A stretch of 64,000 nucleotides of DNA from JAEXOD01 sp963663265 (GTDB lineage: Bacteria; Bacteroidota; Ignavibacteria; Ignavibacteriales; Melioribacteraceae), in the NCBI GenBank assembly GCA_963663265.2, contig CAXXXM010000002.1, forward strand, positions 1,550,001 to 1,614,000, written 5' to 3'. Below are positions 11,101 to 19,740 of this stretch, piece by piece (the stretch's first letter is position 1; every line of letters starts with the position of its first letter). A program made the position numbers and the translations under genes. The notes under the pieces were generated by a model. That model searched no databases and was not told the origin of the DNA. It saw only the letters and a program-made list of their open reading frames with translations.

Positions 11101-13508
11101 TGGATATAAGCAGCTGAATAAGGTCCAAAGTTAGATACAGGATTGACAGTTTTATAAAAATGTGTTGCTAACCCTCCAATTGGGCTTGGATTAACATATT
11201 GGTCTATTAGATTATCATTGATTCCTTTTAATGTGTTTATTTGATTAGGATCGGTAAAGTTACCTCCTGAAAAAAACAAAAACGTTTTATTCCATTTTGT
11301 GTATGGATTATTTACATAATTTTGATGTTTTTCAAAATAGTGTTCAAACTCCTCGTTACTCCGCACAGGTAATCTGCCGATATTAATTTGAGGAATGTTT
11401 GCACCAGTTGTATCCCAAACAACATACCAAGTATCGCTAACAGGCGAACCATACGAGGGAACATAACAAATTTCAACAGGAGCAGCCTGGTACTTCGTTT
11501 TATAACCATAATAATCATAATTTGATCGACCAACTATACAAACATTTTTAATGTTTGGTGTTTGCCAATTATGATATGCATATTGTAAAAATTCTTTAAT
11601 AGGTTGTGGGGCAAACATTCCATAATTAAACTCATCATAAATATCAAAAACATTAATTACTTTAGCATTTATATTGTAAGAGCTTTGAACAAATGTTGCG
11701 TATTCGTTTGCTTTATTTAAAAACTTTGGATGGGTTATTAGTAAGTAGTCAGCTTGATTAGCAGTGCTTTTTAGATTAACAAACTGCTTTTTATAATAAA
11801 ATATAGGTTTTTTTACAGTAGCCGGTGTTTTTAATACATACCAATCATTTTGTTTTAGTGAATCAATAAAATACAGTTCATTATTAATTCTTGTATAATT
11901 TTTAATTTGCTTAAACTTGTAACCACCAAGATATTTATATAAAATATTATCATTAGAATTAACATTACCAATCTTAAATGTAGAAAGTTTTATCAAGCTG
12001 TCTCTATCAGTATATCTAAAATTTAATGTGTCATTTTGTGCTAAAAGATATCTTGGATATTCAATTTCTCGCCAATCACCAAAACAGCTATTAATTGTTG
12101 CCTGTGTTGCTTGAGAAACTATTTTAATAGAATTTGTTCCATTATTAAGAAGGTTTGAATTAAACTCTGCTGTTAAAGTTTTAACTTGATATTTATTTAT
12201 ATATCCAGAGTCATACATTGTAGAATAATTATTTATTCTCAATCCTAACAAATGTGCATTTTGAGTAACGTTTGTACCCCAACTTTGCAGTTTTACATAG
12301 GCTTTAGCAGTTTTATTTGGGTAGAGATTTGCCACGGAAAAATTTTGGGTGGCTGAACCGACATATTGTCCCCACCACAACCAAGTTTCATTTTCATAAA
12401 TTTCAGGATCTTCTCTTCTTAAAGTACCGCCTTCTAAAGAATAATCACACCATGGGTTTTGCTCAAAATGAAAGAATTGGTCATAATAATCAATAGTATC
12501 TTGAGCCACTCCAGAAAATATTGAAAGTGTATCTATTCTTTGACCAATTTCACCATCCCAGGTTAACCAATAAGCTGTTGTGTCCGAATAAAGATTCAGA
12601 TACTCTTTATATGGTTGTCCATAAATAGCAGGGGTACGATAGTCTTTTGCCCCATAATTTCTAACACCAAGAAATTCAATATAATCATTTTCATGAAATA
12701 TTCCATCGCTACTTCCTGAGACATAGATGGGAATTTCTTTCCCTTTAACAAAAAGTTTAAAAGTTTCTGGATTAATTTCGTTTACATTTACGCCATTTTC
12801 ATTTAAATCCTGTTGAGTTATTCTATATACATCATCCTTTATTACTCCAAGTTTTAAGTATGTTTTGTTATAATCTATCCAGTTTTCTTCAATTTGCAGC
12901 TTCGCCTTTGAGTTCATGTCTCCAAAAAAACCATTGTTGAGAACAAGTCCATTCTTATTATTGCTTGTAACATTCAAATCTGGAAGAGTAGTTTTAAAAG
13001 TTAAAATAAAATTCATTTCTTCAATTTTAACTATCTTTCGTTTGTTCAAATCAAAATAGATTGGCTTATATGAAATATGAATACAATATTGCTTATCTAT
13101 ATATAAAAATCCCTTAACTTCATAAATACTTTCTTCTTCATAAGTCGGTTCAGCTTCTTCATATACAATTGTTGAGTCAGATGTTTTGACAACAATTGGA
13201 TTAATTATAGGAACAGCATTAATCTCTAATTTATTCAATATCTCAAGCTGAACAGAGGGTTTTGTATTTTCTGGGATTGCAATTAACAAGTCTTTGTTTG
13301 GTAAATTAAATTTCCCCGGTTTGGATTCGTCAGGTAAATTTGTAAATTTTATTAAATTAATTCCATTTTCGGTTATTATTTCATAATTATCGTTGTTTTG
13401 AATTGTTAATGTGTATATTTTTGTGTTTATCGTTTCCTTTACCAAAGTTTGTGACAGATACGACGAAGTTAAAAGAAGAAATATTAATATAAATATCTTG
13501 CTCTTCAT
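8199..13508 (-). CDS. C25 (gingipain/PorU-like) cysteine peptidase with C-terminal sorting domain
   Basis: 1769 residues from the ATG at 13508, which opens a signal peptide (MKSKIFILIFLLLTSSYLSQ); frame upstream of it lacks signal character. The N-terminal third resembles the domain preceding C25 peptidases in Bacteroidota (for example 'NDYIEFLGVRNYG'). The C25 domain covers about 580-960. It carries 'INIGRLPVRS', the catalytic-type His in YLGHSGTQTWD (His818) and the Cys in DFGCSTARF (Cys849), a spacing close to that of gingipains. Later regions are beta-sandwich or CARDB-like. Residues about 1675-1769 form a FlgD-like/T9SS sorting domain (NYPNPFSEDTYF … WDGKDEDGDDVANGVYFYK). It could be a secreted protease or a PorU-type T9SS sortase; size and large C-terminal additions favour a cargo protease, but this is unresolved. 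Confidence 0.85.
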   Translation of the reverse strand: MKSKIFILIFLLLTSSYLSQTLVKETINTKIYTLTIQNNDNYEIITENGINLIKFTNLPDESKPGKFNLPNKDLLIAIPENTKPSVQLEILNKLEINAVPIINPIVVKTSDSTIVYEEAEPTYEEESIYEVKGFLYIDKQYCIHISYKPIYFDLNKRKIVKIEEMNFILTFKTTLPDLNVTSNNKNGLVLNNGFFGDMNSKAKLQIEENWIDYNKTYLKLGVIKDDVYRITQQDLNENGVNVNEINPETFKLFVKGKEIPIYVSGSSDGIFHENDYIEFLGVRNYGAKDYRTPAIYGQPYKEYLNLYSDTTAYWLTWDGEIGQRIDTLSIFSGVAQDTIDYYDQFFHFEQNPWCDYSLEGGTLRREDPEIYENETWLWWGQYVGSATQNFSVANLYPNKTAKAYVKLQSWGTNVTQNAHLLGLRINNYSTMYDSGYINKYQVKTLTAEFNSNLLNNGTNSIKIVSQATQATINSCFGDWREIEYPRYLLAQNDTLNFRYTDRDSLIKLSTFKIGNVNSNDNILYKYLGGYKFKQIKNYTRINNELYFIDSLKQNDWYVLKTPATVKKPIFYYKKQFVNLKSTANQADYLLITHPKFLNKANEYATFVQSSYNINAKVINVFDIYDEFNYGMFAPQPIKEFLQYAYHNWQTPNIKNVCIVGRSNYDYYGYKTKYQAAPVEICYVPSYGSPVSDTWYVVWDTTGANIPQINIGRLPVRSNEEFEHYFEKHQNYVNNPYTKWNKTFLFFSGGNFTDPNQINTLKGINDNLIDQYVNPSPIGGLATHFYKTVNPVSNFGPYSAAYIQQQIDYGSVFISYLGHSGTQTWDNSITDPIQLKNLYNKSALITDFGCSTARFAEPDITSFSELFVNGLSGQAIGYIGNSSLGFTSTSYIAPKLFFEKVLRDSIYNLGDAHRLAKTSMLTNYGSTGTYKLFALTNTLVGDPIINLAIPQKVNLSISESDIKLSRQIDDLEDSTLCNVFYNNYGRTIQDSTSILIKHYYNNLLLEQYSYQKEIPLLNDSISCYLKVRNMPGEHKLEVVLDENSFIDEIYETDNNVLFSFSVASTSIRTLLFSKYENQVKKDFFLINPISKPNSNSISVKIADNANFIGADSLSISLNKLFTNINLLSYSNFDRIWLKTKLQNLTEYNEPVSIVLGNKDNYLLRDSITFNLGLLEKIKYSDNSVKLDSIQYHLYALSAGYNAGRTAIIAINNQNFIPENTMRGFHVGRFNSSTLEFIEYKLFNVAAGATANALFVTYLDSISTNEIVFFAVSDDGGEGLTSAVRNKIMEFGSQYISSFGYRKSWAMIGYKGAPTGSVPEGLKSAFDGKVEIDTVITRMPSSGYYVTSTIGPVNNWKNLEVGQVLPEGSSIQYKAIGITDSGRVDTLNSIVVNEQGIGDLSNINAKTYPFIKIKSDFAINPGAESPSLNLLAVDYDKLPELAQNYQTVTVSSDSIDQGEVIKIDYAFMNLGGSKADSFNVMVNLVKSDNSKRIVVDTLIASADTMAIKEFQYSYKTNFEDGYGNMAFEVYLDPENKIKELYKDNNYYKIPFYVIKDTVTNLHSATVSTTFDEIDIAEGDFVSSNPNIKINLDYMSLFPYSDTTAIRFYLDGVRKYRTQLDSTVYDTISKRVIYCLKPDLEDGEHTIRIQGENLEGDLGSTNGYQKSFVVSSEAKILYAYNYPNPFSEDTYFTFKLTQVPDELNIRIYTVAGRLIKKINVSPALLNVDFNKIYWDGKDEDGDDVANGVYFYKIILKNGDKQENITQKLAKVK

Positions 13509-13527
13509 ATAAGCCCTAAAATTAATT

Positions 13528-14274
13528 ATGAAATTTGAAATTTTTAATACTTTTGTAAATATTTCATCAGAAGAAGAATATATCAAAAATATTTTTGAAA
13601 CATTACAAAATAATAAAAAGAAAACATTTTTTTATTTAAATTCATATTCATTTTATCTATTTAATAAAAATAAAATGTTTCGAGATGCTTTATCAAATGC
13701 TGATTACATAATTCCTGATGGGTATAGCATTGTTTGGGCGAATAAAATGCTAAATCAAAAAAAAATTTCTAAGGTAGTATTTACTTACTCATTTACCAAA
13801 AAATTAGCCAAACTGTTTGAAGAACATAATATGAAGGTGTTTTTTTTAGGTGGGACTGATTTAACATTAAAAAAGTGTATTTACAATTTAAGTATCACCA
13901 ATCCAAATTTAAATATTGTTGGCTTTAATAATGGATTTTATACTGAAAATGATAGCTTTAATTCAATAATAAAAAGAATTAACGAGTCTCATACTGATAT
14001 ATTAATAATAGGCATGGGTATGCCTAAATCCGAAATTTGGATAGATCAGAATCATTCAAAATTAAATTGTAATTGCATTTTTAGTGTTGGTGGTTTTTTT
14101 GAATTTATAGCAGGAAACAAGATTCAAGCTCCTAAATGGATGTATAATAGTGGAATTGAATGGGTTTTTAGATTAATTCAAGAACCTAAAAGACTTTTTT
14201 TTAGATATTTGGTTTCAAATAGTTTTTTTATTTATAAGATCTTAAAACGAAAAATCGAGTTGTATTTTGAATAA
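13528..14274 (+). CDS. WecG/TagA/CpsF family glycosyltransferase
   Basis: 248 residues, full length for the family. This family (GT26) transfers a sugar such as N-acetylmannosaminuronate or N-acetylmannosamine to a lipid-linked acceptor at the inner face of the membrane. Family marks are 'IIPDGYSIVWANKML' near residue 65, 'FFLGGTDLTL', 'DILIIGMGMPKSEIWI' and the C-terminal 'SVGGFFEFIAGNKIQAPKWM' with 'GIEWVFRLIQEPKRL'. It is the first gene of a plus-strand polysaccharide run and overlaps the next gene by 8 nt. It diverges from the C25 gene with only 19 nt between start codons. The exact sugar cannot be read from sequence. Confidence 0.92.
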   Translation: MKFEIFNTFVNISSEEEYIKNIFETLQNNKKKTFFYLNSYSFYLFNKNKMFRDALSNADYIIPDGYSIVWANKMLNQKKISKVVFTYSFTKKLAKLFEEHNMKVFFLGGTDLTLKKCIYNLSITNPNLNIVGFNNGFYTENDSFNSIIKRINESHTDILIIGMGMPKSEIWIDQNHSKLNCNCIFSVGGFFEFIAGNKIQAPKWMYNSGIEWVFRLIQEPKRLFFRYLVSNSFFIYKILKRKIELYFE

Positions 14275-15199
14275 ATTAGTCAGCATTGTAATATTAACAT
14301 ATAATCGAATTAATGTATTATTAAGCGTTTTAGAAAAAATATATAATCAAAATTATTCCAATTTTGAAATAATAGTTATTAATAACAACTCAACAGATGA
14401 TACAAAAATTTTACTAACTCAAAAATTTCCAAAAATAAAGTTAATAAATTTAAACAAAAATATAGGGGTTAGTGGATTAAATTTGGGGTTGGAAGCGGCA
14501 AAAGGAGAATATATTTTACAACTGGATGATGACAGCTATCCTGAAAAAGATGCAATTGAAAAATCCTTACAGTACTTTGAACAAAATGATAAACTGGGAA
14601 TTTTGTCCTTAAAAGTAAATAATTTACGTTATAATTATTGCGAGACGGAAACTTTTCAAACAAGACCAAAACTTTTTAATGGTTGTGGTGTTATGTTTTC
14701 TAAAAAGCTCTTTTCAAAAATCGGGTATTATAATTCCAATATCTTTATTTACTATAACGAATTAGATTTAACTGCCCGATGTTATAATGCAGGATTTGAA
14801 GTATTATATGTTTCTGATATAAATGTTTTTCATTTGCAATCATCTGAAGCCCGAGTATCTAAAAATACAAACCCGCTTTATACAAAATTTCGGTTTTATC
14901 ATTATTACCTAAGTTATTTTGTTTTTCTTGTTACATACTTTAATACTTCAAAAATTATTAAATACTCAATAAAACTTTTTTTTAGTAATTTACTCTCTTG
15001 TTTTGCTACAAATTATTGGCTTGCATTTATTAAAGCAGCGGTTGTTAATATTTACAGATTTCCTAATTTATATAAAAACAGAACACCACTTAATATTGAA
15101 ACTCAAAAATTTTATAATAATGGGAATTTTCCACTTTTAGATAGGTTTGTTTTTGTTAATTTTGAAAAAAGCTTGTTATATAAATGGCTAAAAAAATAA
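14267..15199 (+). CDS. Family 2 glycosyltransferase
   Basis: 310 residues. The TTG at 14267 is taken as start because the conserved beta-strand (KLVSIVILTYNR) follows at once and no ATG lies before it. The start overlaps the preceding stop by 8 nt, which suggests coupling. The GT-A fold shows 'NNNSTDDT', 'LQLDDDSYPE' (the DXD-type metal site) and 'YYNELDLTARCYNAGF' (the catalytic ED-like region), then a hydrophobic C-terminal part. It likely adds a sugar to the surface polysaccharide made by this cluster. Sugar specificity is unknown. It overlaps the next gene by 16 nt. Confidence 0.9.
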   Translation: MNKLVSIVILTYNRINVLLSVLEKIYNQNYSNFEIIVINNNSTDDTKILLTQKFPKIKLINLNKNIGVSGLNLGLEAAKGEYILQLDDDSYPEKDAIEKSLQYFEQNDKLGILSLKVNNLRYNYCETETFQTRPKLFNGCGVMFSKKLFSKIGYYNSNIFIYYNELDLTARCYNAGFEVLYVSDINVFHLQSSEARVSKNTNPLYTKFRFYHYYLSYFVFLVTYFNTSKIIKYSIKLFFSNLLSCFATNYWLAFIKAAVVNIYRFPNLYKNRTPLNIETQKFYNNGNFPLLDRFVFVNFEKSLLYKWLKK

Positions 15200-16281
15200 T
15201 TATCTACTTTTCTAATATTAATGCCTTTGTTGTTTATCATTTTTTGTTTTTATTATTATATATTACAAGGAAAAAAACATCTACAGAGGCACAATATCTA
15301 TTTATTAATTTTGGTCAAATAGGTGACCTTAGTTTAACTTCAATAATTAATGATTACAAGCTAAACCGTGAACAACACCATATTTTGGTTGATGAAAGGT
15401 ATTTTGAGTATGCAATTAAAATTTTTGGAGAATTCATTATTAAAGCTGTTAATTTGTCAAAATATAAAAAATCTTTTTTTTATAGGGTAAAAATTCTTTG
15501 GAAATTACGACAGACTAAATACCAAAATATTATTAACTTAACTTCTTCACGAAGAATATTGACTGATGAAATATGTTTGTTAGCGAATGCTCAAAATTAT
15601 ATTTGTTTTGTAAACACTTGGAAAATGCAAAAACCTTTATTCAGAAAATATTTCGATAATAAATACTCTTCGATTTATGATTCTAAATTATTTAACGAGT
15701 ATGATCGAATCAATCATTTATTAAGTCATACATTCTGTCTACATGATAATACATTAACAATTGCTTCTGGTATTCAGCACAAATTAAATATAAAATCGCA
15801 AATCGTGGTTGCACCATTTTCATCTCATGAATCGCATTCTTGGGCGTTAGAAAAATATTTTGAATTAATTAATCTTCTTTCAAAAGATTACAAGGTATAT
15901 GTTTTAGGGGATACTTTAAAACCGTTAAAAAATATAAGTGGAAATAAAAATGTAATTAATAAAATAAATAAAACCACAATAGTTGAAGCACTTGAAATAA
16001 TTGCTCAGTCATTGTTTTTTGTTGGTAATGATTCTGGTTTAACCCATATTGCATTAAAATTCCGAGTACCTTTACTTGGTATTATAGGTGGTGGGAATTT
16101 TGGCAGATATTTGCCTTATAACGAATCTGCCACTACAAAATTTATATATCATAAGTTGGATTGTTATAATTGTGAGTGGTATTGTAAATACCAGCAAACA
16201 TTATGTTTGCAAAATATAACCGTTGATGAAGTATTTTCTGAATGTGAAAAAATTCTTGCTTTATTAAAATCCAAAAACTAA
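15184..16281 (+). CDS. Family 9 (heptosyltransferase-like) glycosyltransferase, copy 1
   Basis: 365 residues with a short hydrophobic N-terminus. The GT9 fold is shown by 'FINFGQIGDLSLTS' near residue 40 and 'FVGNDSGLTHIALKF' followed by 'GIIGGGNFGRYLPY' near residue 280. A C-terminal cysteine set (C-x2-C-x3-C-x6-C, from CYNCEWYC) is common in GT9 proteins of this phylum. It is expected to add heptose or another sugar in LPS-like or capsule synthesis. The start overlaps the GT2 gene by 16 nt. The following gene is a tandem paralogue. Confidence 0.9.
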   Translation: MAKKIIIYFSNINAFVVYHFLFLLLYITRKKTSTEAQYLFINFGQIGDLSLTSIINDYKLNREQHHILVDERYFEYAIKIFGEFIIKAVNLSKYKKSFFYRVKILWKLRQTKYQNIINLTSSRRILTDEICLLANAQNYICFVNTWKMQKPLFRKYFDNKYSSIYDSKLFNEYDRINHLLSHTFCLHDNTLTIASGIQHKLNIKSQIVVAPFSSHESHSWALEKYFELINLLSKDYKVYVLGDTLKPLKNISGNKNVINKINKTTIVEALEIIAQSLFFVGNDSGLTHIALKFRVPLLGIIGGGNFGRYLPYNESATTKFIYHKLDCYNCEWYCKYQQTLCLQNITVDEVFSECEKILALLKSKN

Positions 16282-16294
16282 GAAAATACTTATT

Positions 16295-17422
16295 ATGAAA
16301 TTTTCAGTCAATAGCAAAACCTATGTAGTTAAAAATTATTTCCTATTTTTTCTTCATTTTTTTATAAAGGGTTATTATCATCTATTTATTAAACGAAAAA
16401 CAAAAAAAGATACTAACACAATACTATTTTTTAATAATGGACAAATTGGAGATCTATTAGTTTCATCAATCATTTTAGAAAATGAAGATTTGCTACCTAA
16501 AAACTTTTCTTATTACTTTTTAATTCATGAGGATTATAAAAATATTTTCAGTAATTATACTGGCAAGATTAATTTTATGACTTACGATATCAATAAATAC
16601 CGGGAGACCCCTTTTTATCGTATAAATTTATTAAAGATGTTGGATGGATTTAATTTTTTGTTCACATTTAATATTTGTGCTGCGAGGGGAATTTTAACTG
16701 AAGAAATTGCATGTTTAAGTGGAGCATCCAATTTATTTTGTTTAAATAAAACATCCATTTATTTAGATAAATTTTTAATTAATTATTTTAATAAAAAATA
16801 CAAAAAACTATATTCCGCGACAGATGAAAATGAATATTTAAAAACTCTCCATTTTATTGAACATGTTTTATGTAACGACAGCTTTTCAAGTGTTAAGTTT
16901 AGCAATAAAAAAGTTTATAATTTTGCTATTTCTACTGAAAGCTATATTGCAATTGCTCCCTTTACTTCTGATATTTCACGTAATTGGGGTTTAAATAAGT
17001 ATATTGAGCTTATTAACTTTATTAGCAAAACCAACAAAGTAGTACTGCTCGGGAGTAATAATGAAGCAAATTTATTAAATAATTCCCTGACTAATTTGCA
17101 CAATATAAACAACTTGATTGGAAAAACTTCTTTTTATCAAGCGGCTGAATATATAAATAATTGTAAGCTATTTGTTGGCAATGATTCTGGATTAACGCAT
17201 TTAGCCTTAAAGTTAAATAAACCGATTGTAGCAATAGTTGGGGGTGGAATGTGGGGTAGGTTTTTCCCGTTTAATGAATCAGAAACAAAAATATTCTTAA
17301 ATAACGATATTGGTTGTAATGGTTGCCATTGGAATTGCATACATAAAGAAAAATATTGTTTATTAGATATATCTATTAAAACAGTAATAAAAAATATTAC
17401 CCTTCTATTAAAAAGAATTTAA
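16295..17422 (+). CDS. Family 9 glycosyltransferase, copy 2
   Basis: 375 residues, paralogous along its length to the preceding gene. It has 'FFNNGQIGDLLVSS', then 'FVGNDSGLTHLALKL' and 'AIVGGGMWGRFFPF', and the same C-terminal cysteine spacing (CNGCHWNC … C). The start lies 13 nt after the previous stop. Tandem GT9 copies usually add successive sugars. It ends 7 nt before the convergent GT4 gene, with no terminator between. Confidence 0.9.
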   Translation: MKFSVNSKTYVVKNYFLFFLHFFIKGYYHLFIKRKTKKDTNTILFFNNGQIGDLLVSSIILENEDLLPKNFSYYFLIHEDYKNIFSNYTGKINFMTYDINKYRETPFYRINLLKMLDGFNFLFTFNICAARGILTEEIACLSGASNLFCLNKTSIYLDKFLINYFNKKYKKLYSATDENEYLKTLHFIEHVLCNDSFSSVKFSNKKVYNFAISTESYIAIAPFTSDISRNWGLNKYIELINFISKTNKVVLLGSNNEANLLNNSLTNLHNINNLIGKTSFYQAAEYINNCKLFVGNDSGLTHLALKLNKPIVAIVGGGMWGRFFPFNESETKIFLNNDIGCNGCHWNCIHKEKYCLLDISIKTVIKNITLLLKRI

Positions 17423-17429
17423 TGATTTG

Positions 17430-18494
17430 TTAGTTGATGGACTCTTCATATTTACTTAGTAGTATATTTCCTACAACATCAATAGAATAATATCTTTTTA
17501 CAAAATCATGTCCATTTGAAGAAATGTATTTATAAAGATCCAAGTTTGTACTCAGCAAATTAACCTTTTTCAACAAATCATACTCATCTTCTGGTTCAAA
17601 AAACAACAAATTATAACCATCCACAAGATTTATGTTAATACCCCTTACTCGACTTGCAATTACTGGAATTCCCAACGACATCGCTTCAAGCATTACTAAA
17701 TTTGGAAGCCCTTCGCCTGAATTGTTAATATCTCGGCAAGGTACTATCATGATTTCTATATCTTTATATATATCTTCTAATCGAAATGTAGGCTTTATTA
17801 ATTTAATTTTTTTACAAGATCTAATTAAACCAAATATTTCTTCATCTACGGTACCATCTCCTTTAATTAATAAATTATATCCCTTTTCGGCTAAATCATA
17901 CTTAACAAACGTTGAAACTAAAAAATCTAATCCTTTGATCGCATGAAATCTCCCAACAAAACCTAAAGTTTTTATGTTTTTCCCATTAATAGAATTTTCA
18001 GGCACAACAAACCCATTAAATAATATATCCACCCTGCGATGAAAAATACTTTTATTAAGTAATTCTCTTTTATTTGTTTCCGAAATGGCAAAATAAAAAT
18101 CAGAACAAAGAAAATAATTTAGAAAATCATGGTATAAATAGTGGTGAGTATAAAATATTTTTATTTTGGGAAATAATATTTTAAGAAAAAAGATGTAAGG
18201 AAGATGTATTCTAAAATGATAATGAACAATATTAATTTTTTTTGTTTTTAAGATTTTAGATAATTTAAAAAGATTCTTTAAAAAATAGATTGGTTGTCCA
18301 AAATTATTAAAACTCGTATATATGTTAACTTTGTTATTTATTAAACTATTTTTTGAATAAAACCCCTTTAACCCGGCAATACCTACAAAATCCACTTTCT
18401 CAGATAAAAATTCTGAAAAGTTTATTGTTGAGCGTTCAATACCACCTAATTCAAAACTTTTTAATAAATATAAAATTCTTACATTATTTTTCAT
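17430..18494 (-). CDS. Family 4 (GT1-group) glycosyltransferase
   Basis: 354 residues with a GT-B fold. The N-terminus 'LYLLKSFELGGIERSTINF' is the glycine-rich loop of GT4 enzymes. 'LGFVGRFHAIKGLDFLVS' starts the C-terminal domain, and 'EGLPNLVMLEAMSLGIPVIAS' is the nucleotide-sugar E-x7-E region. It belongs to the minus-strand half of the polysaccharide cluster and overlaps the flippase gene upstream by 11 nt, so the two are co-transcribed. Donor and acceptor cannot be inferred. Confidence 0.92.
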   Translation of the reverse strand: MKNNVRILYLLKSFELGGIERSTINFSEFLSEKVDFVGIAGLKGFYSKNSLINNKVNIYTSFNNFGQPIYFLKNLFKLSKILKTKKINIVHYHFRIHLPYIFFLKILFPKIKIFYTHHYLYHDFLNYFLCSDFYFAISETNKRELLNKSIFHRRVDILFNGFVVPENSINGKNIKTLGFVGRFHAIKGLDFLVSTFVKYDLAEKGYNLLIKGDGTVDEEIFGLIRSCKKIKLIKPTFRLEDIYKDIEIMIVPCRDINNSGEGLPNLVMLEAMSLGIPVIASRVRGININLVDGYNLLFFEPEDEYDLLKKVNLLSTNLDLYKYISSNGHDFVKRYYSIDVVGNILLSKYEESIN

Positions 18495-19680
18495 AATTTT
18501 TTAATCTATAAACAATTAGTAAACCAACAAAAACCACACTTTCAGAAAACAACGTAGCAATTGACGCACCCATATATGAATAATTTGGTATTAACACAAA
18601 ATTTAAAATAATATTTATTACTGCTCCAAAAGTTACAGCAATTAAATATTGTTTTTGTTTCCCTAAAACCGTTATAGGCTCACCTAACCCCATATTAACA
18701 CTTACAACAAGAATATTTAACGCCAATATTTTTAAAGGAAAGACAGCCGGCAAATATATACTTCCAAAAACTATTAAAATTATATAATAACTTAAAAAAT
18801 AAGTTGTTATGCCAATAATTGCTCCACAAAGCCCCATTAAATGAAAATAGTTTCTGTAATTTACAAAATCTTTTTTTGCTGCAATTTTTGGTAAAAACAC
18901 ACTTGCAATTAATTGAAAAGGAATTGTTCCCAATATAAATATTTTATTGGCAGCAGTATAAATTCCTACATCCCAATCGTTTTTAATAAAACCAAGCATT
19001 ATAATATCTGAAGAATAATAAATGGCTACCATTATAGAAGATACAAATAATGGATAAGATTCTCTTATCAGATATTTTGTAAAAATTTTTTCAATTGAAA
19101 GTTTTATTTTTCCAAATTGTTTTACATATATACTGAACAAAATTATTACACTTATTAAAGTATTAGCTGAATATATACATGCGGCATAAATAGTATCTTC
19201 TTGTTGACGTACAAAAATTATATATAATACAACAGTTAATATACTTGTAACTATTTGCGTTTTAGAAATAATCTTAAATTGTTCAACAGCCCTAAAAATA
19301 AAACTTAAAGAAACTGCTTGAAAAATTAGTCCCAATAATAAAACAATTAAAATACTTGAGTTTTTATTGTTTAGTAATATTATCGCTGTAAGCAAAAAAC
19401 AAAAAAGTACGATTGAAATAATTAATCTTACTGCTAAAATATTATTTGAGTACTGGTTAACTGATTTTTTTTTAATTGCTAAATCACGTAAGCTTATCCT
19501 ATCAAAGCCGAAGATAATAAAATTACCCAAGAATCCTAAAACTGCTATTCCAAATCCAAAAACTCCAAATTCTTTAACATCCAATACCCTTGCCAAATAT
19601 GCAAATGATACAAAATTTATTGCTCTACTAATAAATTCACCGGAAAATAAGGTTAATAAGTTTTTTAGTGTCTTTATGAT
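18484..19680 (-). CDS. Polysaccharide flippase (Wzx/MATE-like), probable ATC or ATA start
   Basis: About 398 residues with roughly ten to twelve hydrophobic helices; a lipid-linked oligosaccharide exporter of the inner membrane. Family marks are the first helix segment 'FSGEFISRAINFVSFAYLAR', then 'VLDVKEFGVFGFG' and 'FDRISLRDLAI'. The first usable ATG/GTG/TTG in frame is a TTG at 19596, which would remove this conserved first helix. The frame is open to a TAA just above 19680 and begins with ATC-ATA-AAG. An AGGA ribosome-site match sits 7 nt above the ATC at 19680. The likely start is therefore ATC 19680 or ATA 19677, unless a base error hides an ATG. It is the first gene of a two-gene minus operon with GT4. 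Confidence 0.82.
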   Translation of the reverse strand: MIKTLKNLLTLFSGEFISRAINFVSFAYLARVLDVKEFGVFGFGIAVLGFLGNFIIFGFDRISLRDLAIKKKSVNQYSNNILAVRLIISIVLFCFLLTAIILLNNKNSSILIVLLLGLIFQAVSLSFIFRAVEQFKIISKTQIVTSILTVVLYIIFVRQQEDTIYAACIYSANTLISVIILFSIYVKQFGKIKLSIEKIFTKYLIRESYPLFVSSIMVAIYYSSDIIMLGFIKNDWDVGIYTAANKIFILGTIPFQLIASVFLPKIAAKKDFVNYRNYFHLMGLCGAIIGITTYFLSYYIILIVFGSIYLPAVFPLKILALNILVVSVNMGLGEPITVLGKQKQYLIAVTFGAVINIILNFVLIPNYSYMGASIATLFSESVVFVGLLIVYRLKNYEK

Positions 19681-19690
19681 TTAAAATTCC

Positions 19691-19698
19691 TAAATTTG
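19691..19698 (+). promoter_or_regulatory. Candidate Bacteroidota -7 element
   Basis: TAAATTTG matches TAnnTTTG. A start about 7 nt downstream would leave a leader of about 35 nt before the ATG at 19741. No clear -33 box was seen. Confidence 0.3.
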
Positions 19699-19740
19699 AA
19701 TTACTAATTGGCAAAATATAACACATTATTTTTAATTGAC

